Program-made: the position numbers and the translations under genes
NCBI RefSeq assembly: GCF_048593165.1
Contig: NZ_CP184271.1
Reading direction: 5' to 3' (one strand)
DNA: 64,000 bases
Source: Pectobacterium sp013449375
Lineage (GTDB): Bacteria; Pseudomonadota; Gammaproteobacteria; Enterobacterales; Enterobacteriaceae
Part shown: positions 1 to 7,811 of the stretch, piece after piece
How positions within the stretch are numbered: the stretch's first letter is position 1
Layout: every line of letters starts with the position of its first letter
Notes under the pieces: generated by a model
The model's input: only the letters and a program-made list of their open reading frames with translations
What the model was told of the DNA's origin: nothing
Database searches by the model: none

Positions 1-566
1 ACAAGGCCAGAAAGCAGGCACGCGCGAATATCACGTCGCTGGATGAGGCTATCAATCAGAAATCCCTGCCGGTGGTGGCGACGTCATCCAGCTGTACGTT
101 CACGCTGCGAGATGAGTACCCGCATCTGCTGGGCGTGGATAACGGCCACGTGCGTGATGGCATCGAACTGGTGACGCGCCAGCTCTATCGTCTGCTGGAA
201 GAAGAGGGGCGAACACTGCCGCTGCGTCACTTACCGCTGCGGGTGGCGTATCACACCCCTTGCCATCTGGAGAGAATGGGGTGGACAGCGTATACCCTGG
301 CGCTGCTGCAACGTATCCCCGGTCTTGAACTGGTGATGCTGGATTCCCAGTGCTGCGGTATTGCGGGCACCTACGGCTTCAAGAAAGAGAATTACGCCAC
401 GTCACAAGGCATTGGCGCACCGCTGTTCCAGCAGATTGAGGAGAGCGGCGTCGATATCGTGGTGACGGACTGCGAGACCTGTAAGTGGCAGATTGAGATG
501 TCGACCAGCAAACGGTGTGAACACCCGATCACGCTACTCGCGAGGTCATTAGCACAGCCAGAGTAA
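1..566 (+). CDS. glpC: GlpC, anaerobic glycerol-3-phosphate dehydrogenase subunit C (3' part)
   Basis: The reading frame is open from the left edge (codons begin at base 3) and ends with TAA at 564-566, so only the C-terminal ~187 residues are visible. GlpC is the Fe-S, membrane-anchoring subunit of the anaerobic sn-glycerol-3-phosphate dehydrogenase GlpABC, which passes electrons to menaquinone. The visible part is the second half of the CCG (cysteine-rich) domain region. It carries TPCHLERMGW, the CCGIAGTYGFKKENY block and the C-terminal TDCETCKWQIEMST block, whose Cys and Gly spacing is typical of the family. The match to E. coli GlpC is close along the whole visible length. In E. coli glpABC is far from ryhB, so its position here is a lineage-specific arrangement. 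The next gene is the RyhB small RNA. Confidence 0.95.
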   Translation, partial: KARKQARANITSLDEAINQKSLPVVATSSSCTFTLRDEYPHLLGVDNGHVRDGIELVTRQLYRLLEEEGRTLPLRHLPLRVAYHTPCHLERMGWTAYTLALLQRIPGLELVMLDSQCCGIAGTYGFKKENYATSQGIGAPLFQQIEESGVDIVVTDCETCKWQIEMSTSKRCEHPITLLARSLAQPE

Positions 567-648
567 AAGGTGGCAGGGAGCAAAACGGACAATTCCCCAC
601 TCTTATTGAGAATAAGAATTTATCTCAAAAAGAGCTTTACAGGTGCGA

Positions 649-670
649 ATGATAATGATTATTATTGCTG
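649..670 (+). promoter_or_regulatory. Fur box upstream of ryhB
   Basis: The bases GATAATGATTATTATTG (651-667) match the 19-bp Fur consensus GATAATGATAATCATTATC at most positions, with the two interleaved heptamers visible. The site lies about 40-55 bp before the deduced start of RyhB, where Fur would block the promoter under iron sufficiency. A weaker dyad, GAGAATAAGAATTTATCTC near 608-626, could be a second Fur half-site. Confidence 0.8.
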
Positions 671-705
671 TGCGTTCTGGGGAACGATGTCATGTGCCTG
701 TGTTA

Positions 706-811
706 ACTACCGATGGTGTTCATGACGATTCGGCTTCCCTGTGAAGGCACGACATTGCTCACATTGCTTCCAGTATTATTTAGCCAGCTCGGGTGCTGGC
801 TTTTTTTTGTC
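706..811 (+). ncRNA. ryhB: RyhB iron-responsive small RNA
   Basis: RyhB is the Hfq-dependent small RNA that represses mRNAs of non-essential iron-using proteins when iron is scarce. The conserved core GCACGACATTGCTCACATTG (746-765) followed by CTTCCAGTATTA is nearly identical to the seed region of E. coli RyhB. It leads directly into the rho-independent terminator AGCCAGCTCGGGTGCTGGCT plus a T8 run (783-808). The 5' end is estimated from the E. coli length and a possible 5' hairpin CCGA...TCGG at 711-734; it could be off by about 10 bases. The 5' stem sequence differs from E. coli while the seed is conserved. A Fur box lies just upstream, and yhhW lies downstream as in the E. coli gntR-yhhW-yhhX-ryhB neighbourhood, although yhhX is absent here. 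Confidence 0.92.
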
Positions 812-930
812 TGTCGAACACGCCTAGCTATTCCCTTCTGATTTTTCGAACAGAGCGGTGAGTTTTTTGCGCTATCTTATTTGCCACCGCCCGTTACACT
901 TTCCTTATCAAAAATGCGGGAGGAAATAAC

Positions 931-1626
931 ATGATCTATTTACGTCAAGCGCAAGATCGCGGACATGCGAATCACGGCTGGCTCGACAGTTGGCACACGT
1001 TCTCCTTTGCCGATTATTACGATCCTGATTTCATGGGATTTTCGGCACTGCGCGTCATTAATGAAGACGTTATCGAAGGCGGGCAGGGCTTTGGCACACA
1101 TCCGCACAAAGATATGGAAATTCTGACCTATGTGTTATCCGGTGCCGTTGAGCATCAGGACAGCATGGGAAATAAAGAGCAAGTGCCAGCGGGTGAATTC
1201 CAAATTATGAGTGCGGGCACCGGTATTCGTCACTCTGAATACAATGCCAGCAAGGACGAACCGTTGCATCTGTACCAAATCTGGATCATCCCAGAAAAAA
1301 CAGGTCTGACGCCGCGCTACGAGCAGAAACGCTTTGATGTGCAGCAAGGGCGTCAGCTGGTGCTGTCCCCCGATGCGCGTGAAGGTTCGCTGAAAGTCTT
1401 TCAGGACATGACGCTGTGGCGCTGGGCTCTGAAAGCGCAGGAGCAATCGGTGTATCAGATTCAGGCTGACCGCCGTGTCTGGATTCAGGTGGTGCGTGGT
1501 ACGGTAGAGATTAACGGCCAGAAAGCGGAAGCCAGCGATGCGTTTGCAGTGTGGGACGAAACGGCGATCTCTGTTCATGCCAGCGAGGACAGCGAAATCC
1601 TGCTGTTTGATTTGCCTCCGGTATAA
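931..1626 (+). CDS. yhhW: YhhW, pirin-family cupin protein (quercetin 2,3-dioxygenase type)
   Basis: The 231-residue protein has the same length as E. coli YhhW and matches it along its full length. It is a bicupin; E. coli YhhW binds a metal in the N-terminal cupin and degrades quercetin in vitro. The metal ligands are visible: His57 and His59 in GTHPHKDME, and His101 and Glu103 in GIRHSEY. The C-terminal cupin ends in LLFDLPPV. The ATG follows the ribosome-binding site GGGAGGA. A strong terminator follows the stop, so the gene is probably monocistronic. The physiological substrate is unknown. Placement next to gntR is the same as in E. coli. Confidence 0.95.
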   Translation: MIYLRQAQDRGHANHGWLDSWHTFSFADYYDPDFMGFSALRVINEDVIEGGQGFGTHPHKDMEILTYVLSGAVEHQDSMGNKEQVPAGEFQIMSAGTGIRHSEYNASKDEPLHLYQIWIIPEKTGLTPRYEQKRFDVQQGRQLVLSPDAREGSLKVFQDMTLWRWALKAQEQSVYQIQADRRVWIQVVRGTVEINGQKAEASDAFAVWDETAISVHASEDSEILLFDLPPV

Positions 1627-1644
1627 GGATGGCTAAGTCATAAC

Positions 1645-1679
1645 GGAAAAGCCCGCGTAGGAAAAACGCGGGCTTTTTA
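1645..1679 (+). terminator. Rho-independent terminator after yhhW
   Basis: AAAAGCCCGCG (1647-1657) pairs with CGCGGGCTTTTT (1667-1678) around a short TAGGAAAAA loop. The T-run follows on the + strand and the A-run precedes it, so it could also act on the opposite strand. Confidence 0.85.
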
Positions 1680-1789
1680 CTTTCTTAAAAACCTCACGTT
1701 ATCATGCAGATTCTGCCCCTCAGCCTTTACTTTCCTGACGCTTTTTTTGTTAGACTTAGATTACTGTTTTTCAGGCATTTTAGTCGACG

Positions 1790-2785
1790 ATGAAGAAAAA
1801 AAGACCCGTTCTCCAGGACGTTGCTGACCGCGTTGGGATTACCAAAATGACGGTAAGCCGCTATTTGCGTAACCCTGCGCAGGTGTCAGCCGCGTTGCAG
1901 GAAAAGATCGCTATTGCACTGGATGAGCTGGGCTATATTCCCAATCTCGCGCCGAATATGCTCGCCAGCTCCACCAGTCGGGCGATTGGGGTGCTGCTGC
2001 CGTCATTAACCAATCAGGTTTTCGCTGAGGTATTGCGCGGTATTGAACGCACGGCGGAAGCGCACGGCTACCAGACCATGCTGGCGCACTATGGCTATCA
2101 TCCTGACAGAGAAGAACAGCGTCTGACGTCACTGCTGTCGTATCACATCGATGGGCTTATTTTGGCTGAACGTACCCACACGCCGCGAACGCGCCAGATG
2201 CTGGACGTTGCTGGCATTCCGGTCGTTGAGCTGATGGATTCCGTTTCGCCCTGTCTGGATATGGCCGTCGGGTTTGATAACGTTGAAGCCGCCCGCCAGA
2301 TGACACTGCGTATGGTCGCGCTGGGGCATCGTCATATCGTCTATCTCGGTGCGCGTCAGGATGAGCGTACGATCATGCGCTGTCGAGGCTATGAACAAGC
2401 GATGTGGGAAAGCGGGCTCAAGAGCTATTGCGTGATGAGCGAGCGAGCCTCTTCCTATTCACTCGGTGGCGAACTGCTGCGGCAGACGCAGGCGGAATAC
2501 CCGCAGGTCGATAGCGTATTTTGCACCAATGACGACTTAGCCGTCGGTGCGATGTTTGAATGTCAGCGGCAGGGGCTGCGTGTGCCGGATGACATTGGCG
2601 TAGCGGGTTTTCACGGGCATGACATTGGTCAGGCGATGGTGCCGAAGCTGGCTAGCGTACTGACACCGCGTGAACACATGGGACGCGTCGGCACCGAACA
2701 ACTGCTGGCTCGTCTGCGGGGCGAGCCAGTTACGCAGGGGATGGTCGATGTCGGTTTTACCGTGCTGGACGGCGAAAGCCTCTAA
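1790..2785 (+). CDS. gntR: GntR, LacI-family gluconate repressor
   Basis: This 331-residue LacI/GalR-type regulator (E. coli GntR is also 331) represses gluconate uptake and phosphorylation genes and is released by gluconate. The N-terminal helix-turn-helix is at about residues 7-27 (VLQDVADRVGITKMTVSRYL, ending in the hinge-proximal NPxxVS region). The periplasmic-binding-protein-like effector domain occupies residues ~60-325. It is convergent with gntK, the two stop codons being only 9 bp apart. Two overlapping sites matching the GntR operator lie between gntK and the permease gene at 3367-3396. The ATG is preceded by weak purine-rich sequence. The match to E. coli GntR is very close. Confidence 0.95.
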   Translation: MKKKRPVLQDVADRVGITKMTVSRYLRNPAQVSAALQEKIAIALDELGYIPNLAPNMLASSTSRAIGVLLPSLTNQVFAEVLRGIERTAEAHGYQTMLAHYGYHPDREEQRLTSLLSYHIDGLILAERTHTPRTRQMLDVAGIPVVELMDSVSPCLDMAVGFDNVEAARQMTLRMVALGHRHIVYLGARQDERTIMRCRGYEQAMWESGLKSYCVMSERASSYSLGGELLRQTQAEYPQVDSVFCTNDDLAVGAMFECQRQGLRVPDDIGVAGFHGHDIGQAMVPKLASVLTPREHMGRVGTEQLLARLRGEPVTQGMVDVGFTVLDGESL

Positions 2786-2794
2786 GCCGCTGCG

Positions 2795-3307
2795 TTAGCC
2801 TGCCGCACGCAATGCTGCAACGCAGCGTTGCACGACTTCCTCTCGGGTGCCGTCAATATCGACCTTCAGGACATCCGGTTCATCGCTGCCCGGTTCTTCC
2901 AGCGCATCGAACTGGCTTTTCAGCAGCTCCGTCGGCATGAAGTGGCCTGCTCTGGCTTTGTGGCGCTCCAGAATCAGCTCAAAGCTGCCTTTCAAATAGA
3001 TAAACACCATCTTTTCGTTCCCTTCGCGCAGGCGGTCACGGTAACGCTTTTTCAGCGCGGAACAGACGATGATGCCCGTCTCGTTTTTGTGTGCCAGGCT
3101 ATAGGCGACATCGCTAAGGCGCTCCAGCCACGGTGCGCGATCGTCGTCATTCAATGGCGTACCGCTGGCCATCTTCTGGATATTCGCGCGTGGATGCAGA
3201 TCGTCGCCGTCAATAAATTTTGCCTGAATGGCGCGGCCAAGTTCAGCGCCAACTGAGGATTTTCCACTGCCTGATACGCCCATCAGAATAATGCTTCGAC
3301 CTGACAT
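2795..3307 (-). CDS. gntK: Gluconokinase GntK
   Basis: GntK phosphorylates D-gluconate to 6-phosphogluconate with ATP, feeding the Entner-Doudoroff and pentose phosphate routes. The 170-residue protein (E. coli GntK 175) has the P-loop GVSGSGKS at residues 10-17, the DGDDLHPRANIQKMASG substrate region and the CSALKKRYRDRLR motif of shikimate-kinase-fold gluconokinases. It is transcribed away from the permease gene at 3466. The shared 158-bp region contains GntR operators and a CRP site, so induction by gluconate and catabolite control are expected. Confidence 0.95.
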   Translation of the reverse strand: MSGRSIILMGVSGSGKSSVGAELGRAIQAKFIDGDDLHPRANIQKMASGTPLNDDDRAPWLERLSDVAYSLAHKNETGIIVCSALKKRYRDRLREGNEKMVFIYLKGSFELILERHKARAGHFMPTELLKSQFDALEEPGSDEPDVLKVDIDGTREEVVQRCVAALRAAG

Positions 3308-3366
3308 AATTTGATCTCTATCTCAAACTGTAAATTAAATGATACTTAATGGTTCCATACTTTAAC

Positions 3367-3396
3367 ATGTTACCCGTATCATGTTACCGGTATCAA
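3367..3396. promoter_or_regulatory. Two overlapping GntR operators
   Basis: ATGTTACCCGTATCAT (3367-3382) and ATGTTACCGGTATCAA (3381-3396) are tandem, overlapping by two bases. Each matches the E. coli GntR operator pattern ATGTTACCsrTAwCAT. They sit between the divergent gntK and gluconate permease genes, where one bound repressor array could shut both promoters. Confidence 0.75.
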
Positions 3397-3403
3397 ATGA
3401 TGA

Positions 3404-3419
3404 TGTGATGCATCTCACA
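3404..3419. promoter_or_regulatory. CRP-cAMP binding site (perfect half-sites)
   Basis: TGTGA-TGCATC-TCACA matches the CRP consensus TGTGA-N6-TCACA in all ten defined positions. Its centre is about 54 bp before the permease start codon and about 104 bp before the gntK start codon. It can therefore serve either divergent promoter. Confidence 0.85.
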
Positions 3420-3465
3420 AACAATTAGCCAACCCAGACTGAGTGCCCTAAAGAGATTATTAACG

Positions 3466-4842
3466 ATGACAGAAATCACCTCCGCCTATAGCGCCAGTGT
3501 GCTGTTGATCATTGCCGCTGGTGCAGTCGCACTGTTACTGGTGCTGATTATGCGCTTTAAAATCCATGCGTTCCTGGCGCTGACTTTCGTCAGTCTGGTA
3601 ACAGCATTAGTAACAAAAACACCTTACGAAAAGATTGTGCCGACGCTGCTGAGTGGTTTCGGTAGTACGCTGGCATCCGTTGCCCTGCTGGTTGGACTAG
3701 GGGCAATGATTGGCCGCCTGTTAGAAGTGACCGGCGGCGCGAATGTGCTGGCGGATACGCTAATCAATAAATTTGGCGAACATCGAGCACCTTTTGCGTT
3801 AGGGGTTGCTTCTCTGCTGTTCGGCTTCCCGATCTTTTTTGATGCGGGTCTGGTGGTGATGCTGCCGATTATTTTCAGCGTGGCAAAGCGCTTCGGCGGC
3901 TCGACGCTAAAATATGCGTTTCCTGCGGCGGGCGCGTTTGCCGCTATGCATGCGCTGGTTCCCCCACATCCCGGACCGGTTGCTGCTAGCGAATTGTTAG
4001 GTGCTAACATCGGGCTGCTGGTGATTATCGGGGGCATCATCGCGCTACCGACTTGGTATTTCGGCGGCTACCTCTATGGGTTGTACGCAGGTAAAAAATT
4101 CGACATCAAACTGCCTGCAAGCTTCTTGTCTGCGGTTGAAACGGATACGACCATTAAACCACCTCGCTTTTCCGTGGTGTTGAGTATTCTGCTGCTGCCA
4201 TTAGTGCTGATTTTTCTCGATACCGGGCTCAATACGCTAACGGTGATGGGAATAGTGAGCGGTGATAACGGCGTGGTGCAGTTCTTACGCATGTTGGGTA
4301 AAACGCCGGTCGCGCTATTGATTACGGTATTTTTCGCGCTGATGGTCTTTAGCGGTCGTAAGAGCGGAGCGCATCTTGAAAAGATTTGTGACGGTGCGTT
4401 AGGTCCGATTTGCGCCATTATTTTGGTAACGGGTGCAGGTGGCATGTTCGGTGGCGTTCTGCGTGCCAGCGGAATTGGTAACGCGCTATCCGGTGCACTG
4501 GCAGATACAGGCTTGCCTGTTATCGTTGCTGCATTTGTGGTATCGATGGCACTGCGTGTGGCGCAGGGTTCTGCAACGGTGGCACTGACGACCACAGCGG
4601 CGCTAATGGCACCCACAGTGGCGGCGACTACAGGATTAAGCCAGTTTGACCTGTGCTTTATCGTAGTGGCGATTGCGGGCGGGGCGACGGTGTTGTCCCA
4701 TGTGAATGATTCGGGCTTCTGGCTGGTCAGTCGTTTCCTCGAAATGGATGAGAAAACGACGTTGAAAACGTGGACTGTGATGGAAACGCTGCTCGGCACC
4801 ATCGCGTTCCTGCTGGCGGCGATAGGCAGTATTTTCCTCTAA
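3466..4842 (+). CDS. GntP-family gluconate:H+ symporter (GntT/GntU type)
   Basis: This 458-residue inner-membrane protein has 12-14 hydrophobic segments and matches the GntP family (E. coli GntT 438, GntU 446). Family signatures include the LLVGLGAMIGRLLEVTGGA region, the FFDAGLVVMLPI segment and AMHALVPPHPGPVAA. It imports gluconate for the neighbouring gluconokinase. It sits where gntU sits in E. coli but is divergent from gntK rather than downstream of it, so I leave the symbol blank. The GntR and CRP sites just upstream suggest control by gluconate and cAMP. Confidence 0.9.
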   Translation: MTEITSAYSASVLLIIAAGAVALLLVLIMRFKIHAFLALTFVSLVTALVTKTPYEKIVPTLLSGFGSTLASVALLVGLGAMIGRLLEVTGGANVLADTLINKFGEHRAPFALGVASLLFGFPIFFDAGLVVMLPIIFSVAKRFGGSTLKYAFPAAGAFAAMHALVPPHPGPVAASELLGANIGLLVIIGGIIALPTWYFGGYLYGLYAGKKFDIKLPASFLSAVETDTTIKPPRFSVVLSILLLPLVLIFLDTGLNTLTVMGIVSGDNGVVQFLRMLGKTPVALLITVFFALMVFSGRKSGAHLEKICDGALGPICAIILVTGAGGMFGGVLRASGIGNALSGALADTGLPVIVAAFVVSMALRVAQGSATVALTTTAALMAPTVAATTGLSQFDLCFIVVAIAGGATVLSHVNDSGFWLVSRFLEMDEKTTLKTWTVMETLLGTIAFLLAAIGSIFL

Positions 4843-4856
4843 CGCTCCTGCGCGGA

Positions 4857-5022
4857 GGGCGTTAAGCAAGCCTGACGCGCGGTGATAATGGATAGATCGT
4901 AAAGACGCTGTCAATACATCCCTGTACGCTCGGATTGCGCAGATATGAATCTCATCCCTGAGATTCACCCTTTCAGGGCCGTCGCTAGCGACGTTCAAAA
5001 ACGTTCCTAACGTTTTTGTCCT
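4857..5022. repeat. Multi-hairpin intergenic repeat, copy A
   Basis: Successive hairpins can be read here: GAATCTCATCCCTGAGATTC (4947-4966), CCCTTTCAGGG (4968-4978), GTCGCTAGCGAC (4981-4992) and CAAAAACGTT/AACGTTTTTG (4996-5018). A second copy with the same architecture but different, compensating stem bases is at 19585-19652. The left part (CGTAAAGACGCTGTCAATAC and onward) looks like the start of a common soft-rot intergenic repeat, from memory. No gene is visible in 4843-5133. Confidence 0.6.
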
Positions 5023-5095
5023 TGGCGCAAACGCTTTACTCTTCTATTCCATTATCACCGTTTTCATTCTGAGAATCGTTTTGTAATGATTAGAG

Positions 5096-5130
5096 TAGCG
5101 CTTCGCTATCTGCATGGTGGCGAAGCGCTA
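5096..5130. terminator. Hairpin downstream of yhgN
   Basis: TAGCGCTTCGC (5096-5106) pairs perfectly with GCGAAGCGCTA (5120-5130), directly beyond the yhgN stop codon. The T-tract is weak on both strands, so its efficiency as a terminator is uncertain. Confidence 0.45.
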
Positions 5131-5133
5131 TTT

Positions 5134-5727
5134 CTATAACTTCATGTAGGCACGCACGCCGTCGAGGAACATCTGCGTTGATAGCATGACCAGAATCAAT
5201 CCCATCAATTTCTCTAGTGCGCTCACGCCTTTCTCACCCAGCAAACGCAAAAACACATCTGACAGCAGCAGGATGATGAACGAAATCGTCCAAGCGATAA
5301 ATAACGCCAGCGTCAGGTGGGGAAGCTGATTCGGATATTGGTGGGACAGCAGCATCAGTGCCGCAAGAATCGACGGCCCCGCCACCAGTGGAATCGCCAT
5401 TGGCACCAGAAACGGTTCTTCACCGGCTGGCAGACCGCTACTGTTGCCTTCCTGCGAGGGGAAAATCATACGAATTGCGATGAGGAATAGCACGATACCG
5501 CCAGAAATGGAGACAGTTTCGGTACGCAGATTCAGGAACGCCAGAATACGTTCACCCGCGAACAGAAAAATCAGCATCAGCCCGAGTGCGATCAGCATTT
5601 CACGGATCAACACCACGCGTCGGCGTTTGGGGTCGAGGTGCTTGAGTACGGACATAAAAATCGGCAGATTGCCGAGTGGATCCATAATGAGCAACAGCAG
5701 CACCGTTGCGGAGATCATTTCTGTCAT
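5134..5727 (-). CDS. yhgN: YhgN, MarC-family inner-membrane protein
   Basis: The 197-residue polytopic protein matches E. coli YhgN (197 residues) throughout. It has six predicted membrane segments. Family blocks include MDPLGNLPIFMS near residue 16, SISGGIVLFLIAIRMIFP, GLPAGEEPFLVPMAIPLVAGPSILA and LLGEKGVSALEKLMGLILVML. The biochemical role of MarC/UPF0056 proteins is unknown; early links to multiple antibiotic resistance were not confirmed. It lies between gluconate genes and asd, as in E. coli, and is divergent from asd across 296 bp with no further gene visible. Confidence 0.95.
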   Translation of the reverse strand: MTEMISATVLLLLIMDPLGNLPIFMSVLKHLDPKRRRVVLIREMLIALGLMLIFLFAGERILAFLNLRTETVSISGGIVLFLIAIRMIFPSQEGNSSGLPAGEEPFLVPMAIPLVAGPSILAALMLLSHQYPNQLPHLTLALFIAWTISFIILLLSDVFLRLLGEKGVSALEKLMGLILVMLSTQMFLDGVRAYMKL

Positions 5728-6023
5728 GTTGGTTTTTACTCCCGAAACCTTGTTTCCTGACCTGGACCATCTTCACGGGCTGACCAACGTGATTATCCTG
5801 TGCCAGATCGATGATATTAGAATGACTGCTGAAAAATGCCGTACTATCGAATAAATTCACTTGCGACTTGATGTACATTTTGTAAGGCTGAATGACACAA
5901 TTATTTACGGGTTTACGACACGACACGCGCACCCCCTGCGGCAGCTCACTGAGTCAGCAATAACCAGGCGCTATCGACGTTAGCCACAATTCTTTTTGTT
6001 ACCCCCAAAGCAGGACAGTTACC

Positions 6024-7127
6024 ATGAAAAATGTTGGTTTTATTGGCTGGCGCGGTATGGTCGGCTCGGTTCTCATGCAGCGCATGGTGGAAGAACGCGA
6101 CTTTGATGTGATTCACCCGGTATTCTTCTCGACGTCTCAGCATGGCGAACCTGCTCCGGCGCTGGGTGGTCATCAAGGCGTGTTGCAGGATGCTTATAAT
6201 ATCGAAGCCCTGCGCGCGCTGGACATCATCATTACCTGTCAGGGCGGCGATTATACCAATGAAGTCTACCCGAAGCTGCGTGAAAGTGGCTGGCAGGGCT
6301 ATTGGATCGATGCCGCGTCCTCGCTGCGTATGAAAGATGACGCGATTATTATTCTGGATCCGGTTAACCATGGGGTGATTCAGCAAGGCCTGGACAAAGG
6401 CATCAAAACCTTTGCTGGCGGTAACTGTACCGTCAGCCTGATGTTGATGTCGCTGGGCGGCCTGTTTGCCAACAATCTGGTGGAGTGGGTTTCTGCCGCG
6501 ACGTATCAGGCGGCTTCTGGCGGCGGTGCGCGTCACATGCGTGAACTGCTGACCCAGATGGGCGCGCTGCACGGTGAAGTAGCGAAAGAACTACAGGATC
6601 CGGCGTCTGCGATTCTGGATATCGAGCGTAAAGTCACCGCGCTGACCCGTAGCGGTTCGCTGCCGACTGATAACTTCGGTGTGCCATTGGCGGGTAGCCT
6701 GATTCCGTGGATCGACAAACAGCTGGATAACGGCCAGAGTCGTGAAGAGTGGAAAGGTCAGGCGGAAACCAACAAGATTCTGGGCACCAGCAGCGTCATT
6801 CCTGTTGATGGCCTCTGCGTGCGCGTCGGTGCACTGCGTTGCCACAGCCAGGCATTCACCATCAAACTGAAGAAAGACGTGGCGCTGCCGGAAATCGAAC
6901 AACTGCTGGCAACCCACAATGACTGGGTGAAAGTGGTGCCAAACGATCGCGATATCACCATGCGTGAACTGACGCCTGCTGCGGTAACGGGCACGCTCTC
7001 CACGCCAGTGGGTCGTCTGCGTAAACTGAACATGGGGCCAGAGTACCTGTCCGCCTTCACGGTTGGCGATCAGCTGCTGTGGGGAGCCGCTGAACCGCTG
7101 CGCCGTATGCTGCGCATCCTGCTGTAA
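6024..7127 (+). CDS. asd: Aspartate-semialdehyde dehydrogenase
   Basis: Asd reduces aspartyl-4-phosphate to aspartate semialdehyde with NADPH, the branch point to lysine, diaminopimelate, threonine and methionine. The 367-residue protein equals E. coli Asd in length. The catalytic cysteine is Cys135 in GGNCTVSLM. The N-terminal Rossmann motif GWRGMVGSVLMQRM lies at residues ~8-21, and the dimerisation/substrate block AASGGGARHMRELL follows Cys135. The ATG has an AGGA ribosome-binding site about 8 bases upstream. A strong hairpin at 7141-7170 follows the stop. The gene is single and sits left of the glycogen operon, as in E. coli. Confidence 0.97.
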   Translation: MKNVGFIGWRGMVGSVLMQRMVEERDFDVIHPVFFSTSQHGEPAPALGGHQGVLQDAYNIEALRALDIIITCQGGDYTNEVYPKLRESGWQGYWIDAASSLRMKDDAIIILDPVNHGVIQQGLDKGIKTFAGGNCTVSLMLMSLGGLFANNLVEWVSAATYQAASGGGARHMRELLTQMGALHGEVAKELQDPASAILDIERKVTALTRSGSLPTDNFGVPLAGSLIPWIDKQLDNGQSREEWKGQAETNKILGTSSVIPVDGLCVRVGALRCHSQAFTIKLKKDVALPEIEQLLATHNDWVKVVPNDRDITMRELTPAAVTGTLSTPVGRLRKLNMGPEYLSAFTVGDQLLWGAAEPLRRMLRILL

Positions 7128-7140
7128 TCCTCCTGCTTTT

Positions 7141-7170
7141 CTGGCGCAACATCGGTTGGTGTTGCGTCAG
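7141..7170 (+). terminator. Hairpin downstream of asd
   Basis: CTGGCGCAACA (7141-7151) pairs with TGTTGCGTCAG (7160-7170) with a single G-T wobble and an 8-base loop. It is followed by TCTCT rather than a clean T-run. It is probably the asd terminator, and may also serve the convergent gene ending at 7237. Confidence 0.6.
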
Positions 7171-7236
7171 TCTCTACGCGTATTGCTTCACTCGTATCTC
7201 TTCGGGCACCATGACGGGTATCACTCACTGATATTT

Positions 7237-7728
7237 TCAGCAAAGAACCAGACCTCTTTGTTGCAGACACTGGTTTAGCTGATCCACTTTATCTTTAGCC
7301 GTCGTGGTGCAGATAAAACGTGGATTTTCATGTAAATAGACGTCGCCGTTCTGAAGTAATCCTACTTCAAGCAGCTGCAATTCGGCTTGTTGTAACTGCT
7401 GCTGTAGCACCGGCAGGTAAAAACCGGATGCATCATAAAAGAACTCTTCAGGCGTGATGTCTCCGATTGGGAAACCCTGTTCGTCAAACAAACTGTCTAT
7501 AGATAACGCGATCCCTGCTTGCTTAATAGGGGTTAACGCCTCCAGCGCCCGCAGATCAAATTCTTTCCATTCGATATAACAAAGAAAATCTTCCCCCAAT
7601 AAATCATCCAGCCAATAGATCTGTGCATATTCGCCATGCGACTTATTCAATGCTGGCGTAATGATGTCTTGTGCTGAAAATCCGGGTACTGCCTGTTCAA
7701 ATGCGGCATAAAGTGCGGTATCGCTCAT
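7237..7728 (-). CDS. Unrecognised acidic cytoplasmic protein
   Basis: The frame encodes 163 residues with no signal peptide or membrane segment. It is acidic and rich in Leu, Gln, Asp and Glu, with a coiled-coil-like LPVLQQQLQQAELQLLEVGLL stretch near residue 110. I do not recognise the family. The start MSDTALYAAFEQ at 7728 is preceded by GGAAGCG, a usable ribosome-binding site. Codon use looks like that of its neighbours. It sits downstream of btsS on the same strand (83-bp gap), exactly where the response regulator btsR would be expected from E. coli, but it shows no receiver or LytTR features. A small immunity-type or stress protein is possible but unsupported. Confidence 0.6.
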   Translation of the reverse strand: MSDTALYAAFEQAVPGFSAQDIITPALNKSHGEYAQIYWLDDLLGEDFLCYIEWKEFDLRALEALTPIKQAGIALSIDSLFDEQGFPIGDITPEEFFYDASGFYLPVLQQQLQQAELQLLEVGLLQNGDVYLHENPRFICTTTAKDKVDQLNQCLQQRGLVLC

Positions 7729-7811
7729 GGCGCTTCCTTGTATTGATAAACTGATTTTGCTCTGCCGTCACGGTAGCCTGCTACCTAATCCGCAACGCCT
7801 TTATTTACACA

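Noticed and set aside
4074..4802. Long open frame of 242 codons opposite the gluconate permease
   Set aside because: It lies wholly antisense to a well-supported gene and has no recognisable domain or start; it is a shadow of GC-rich codon use.
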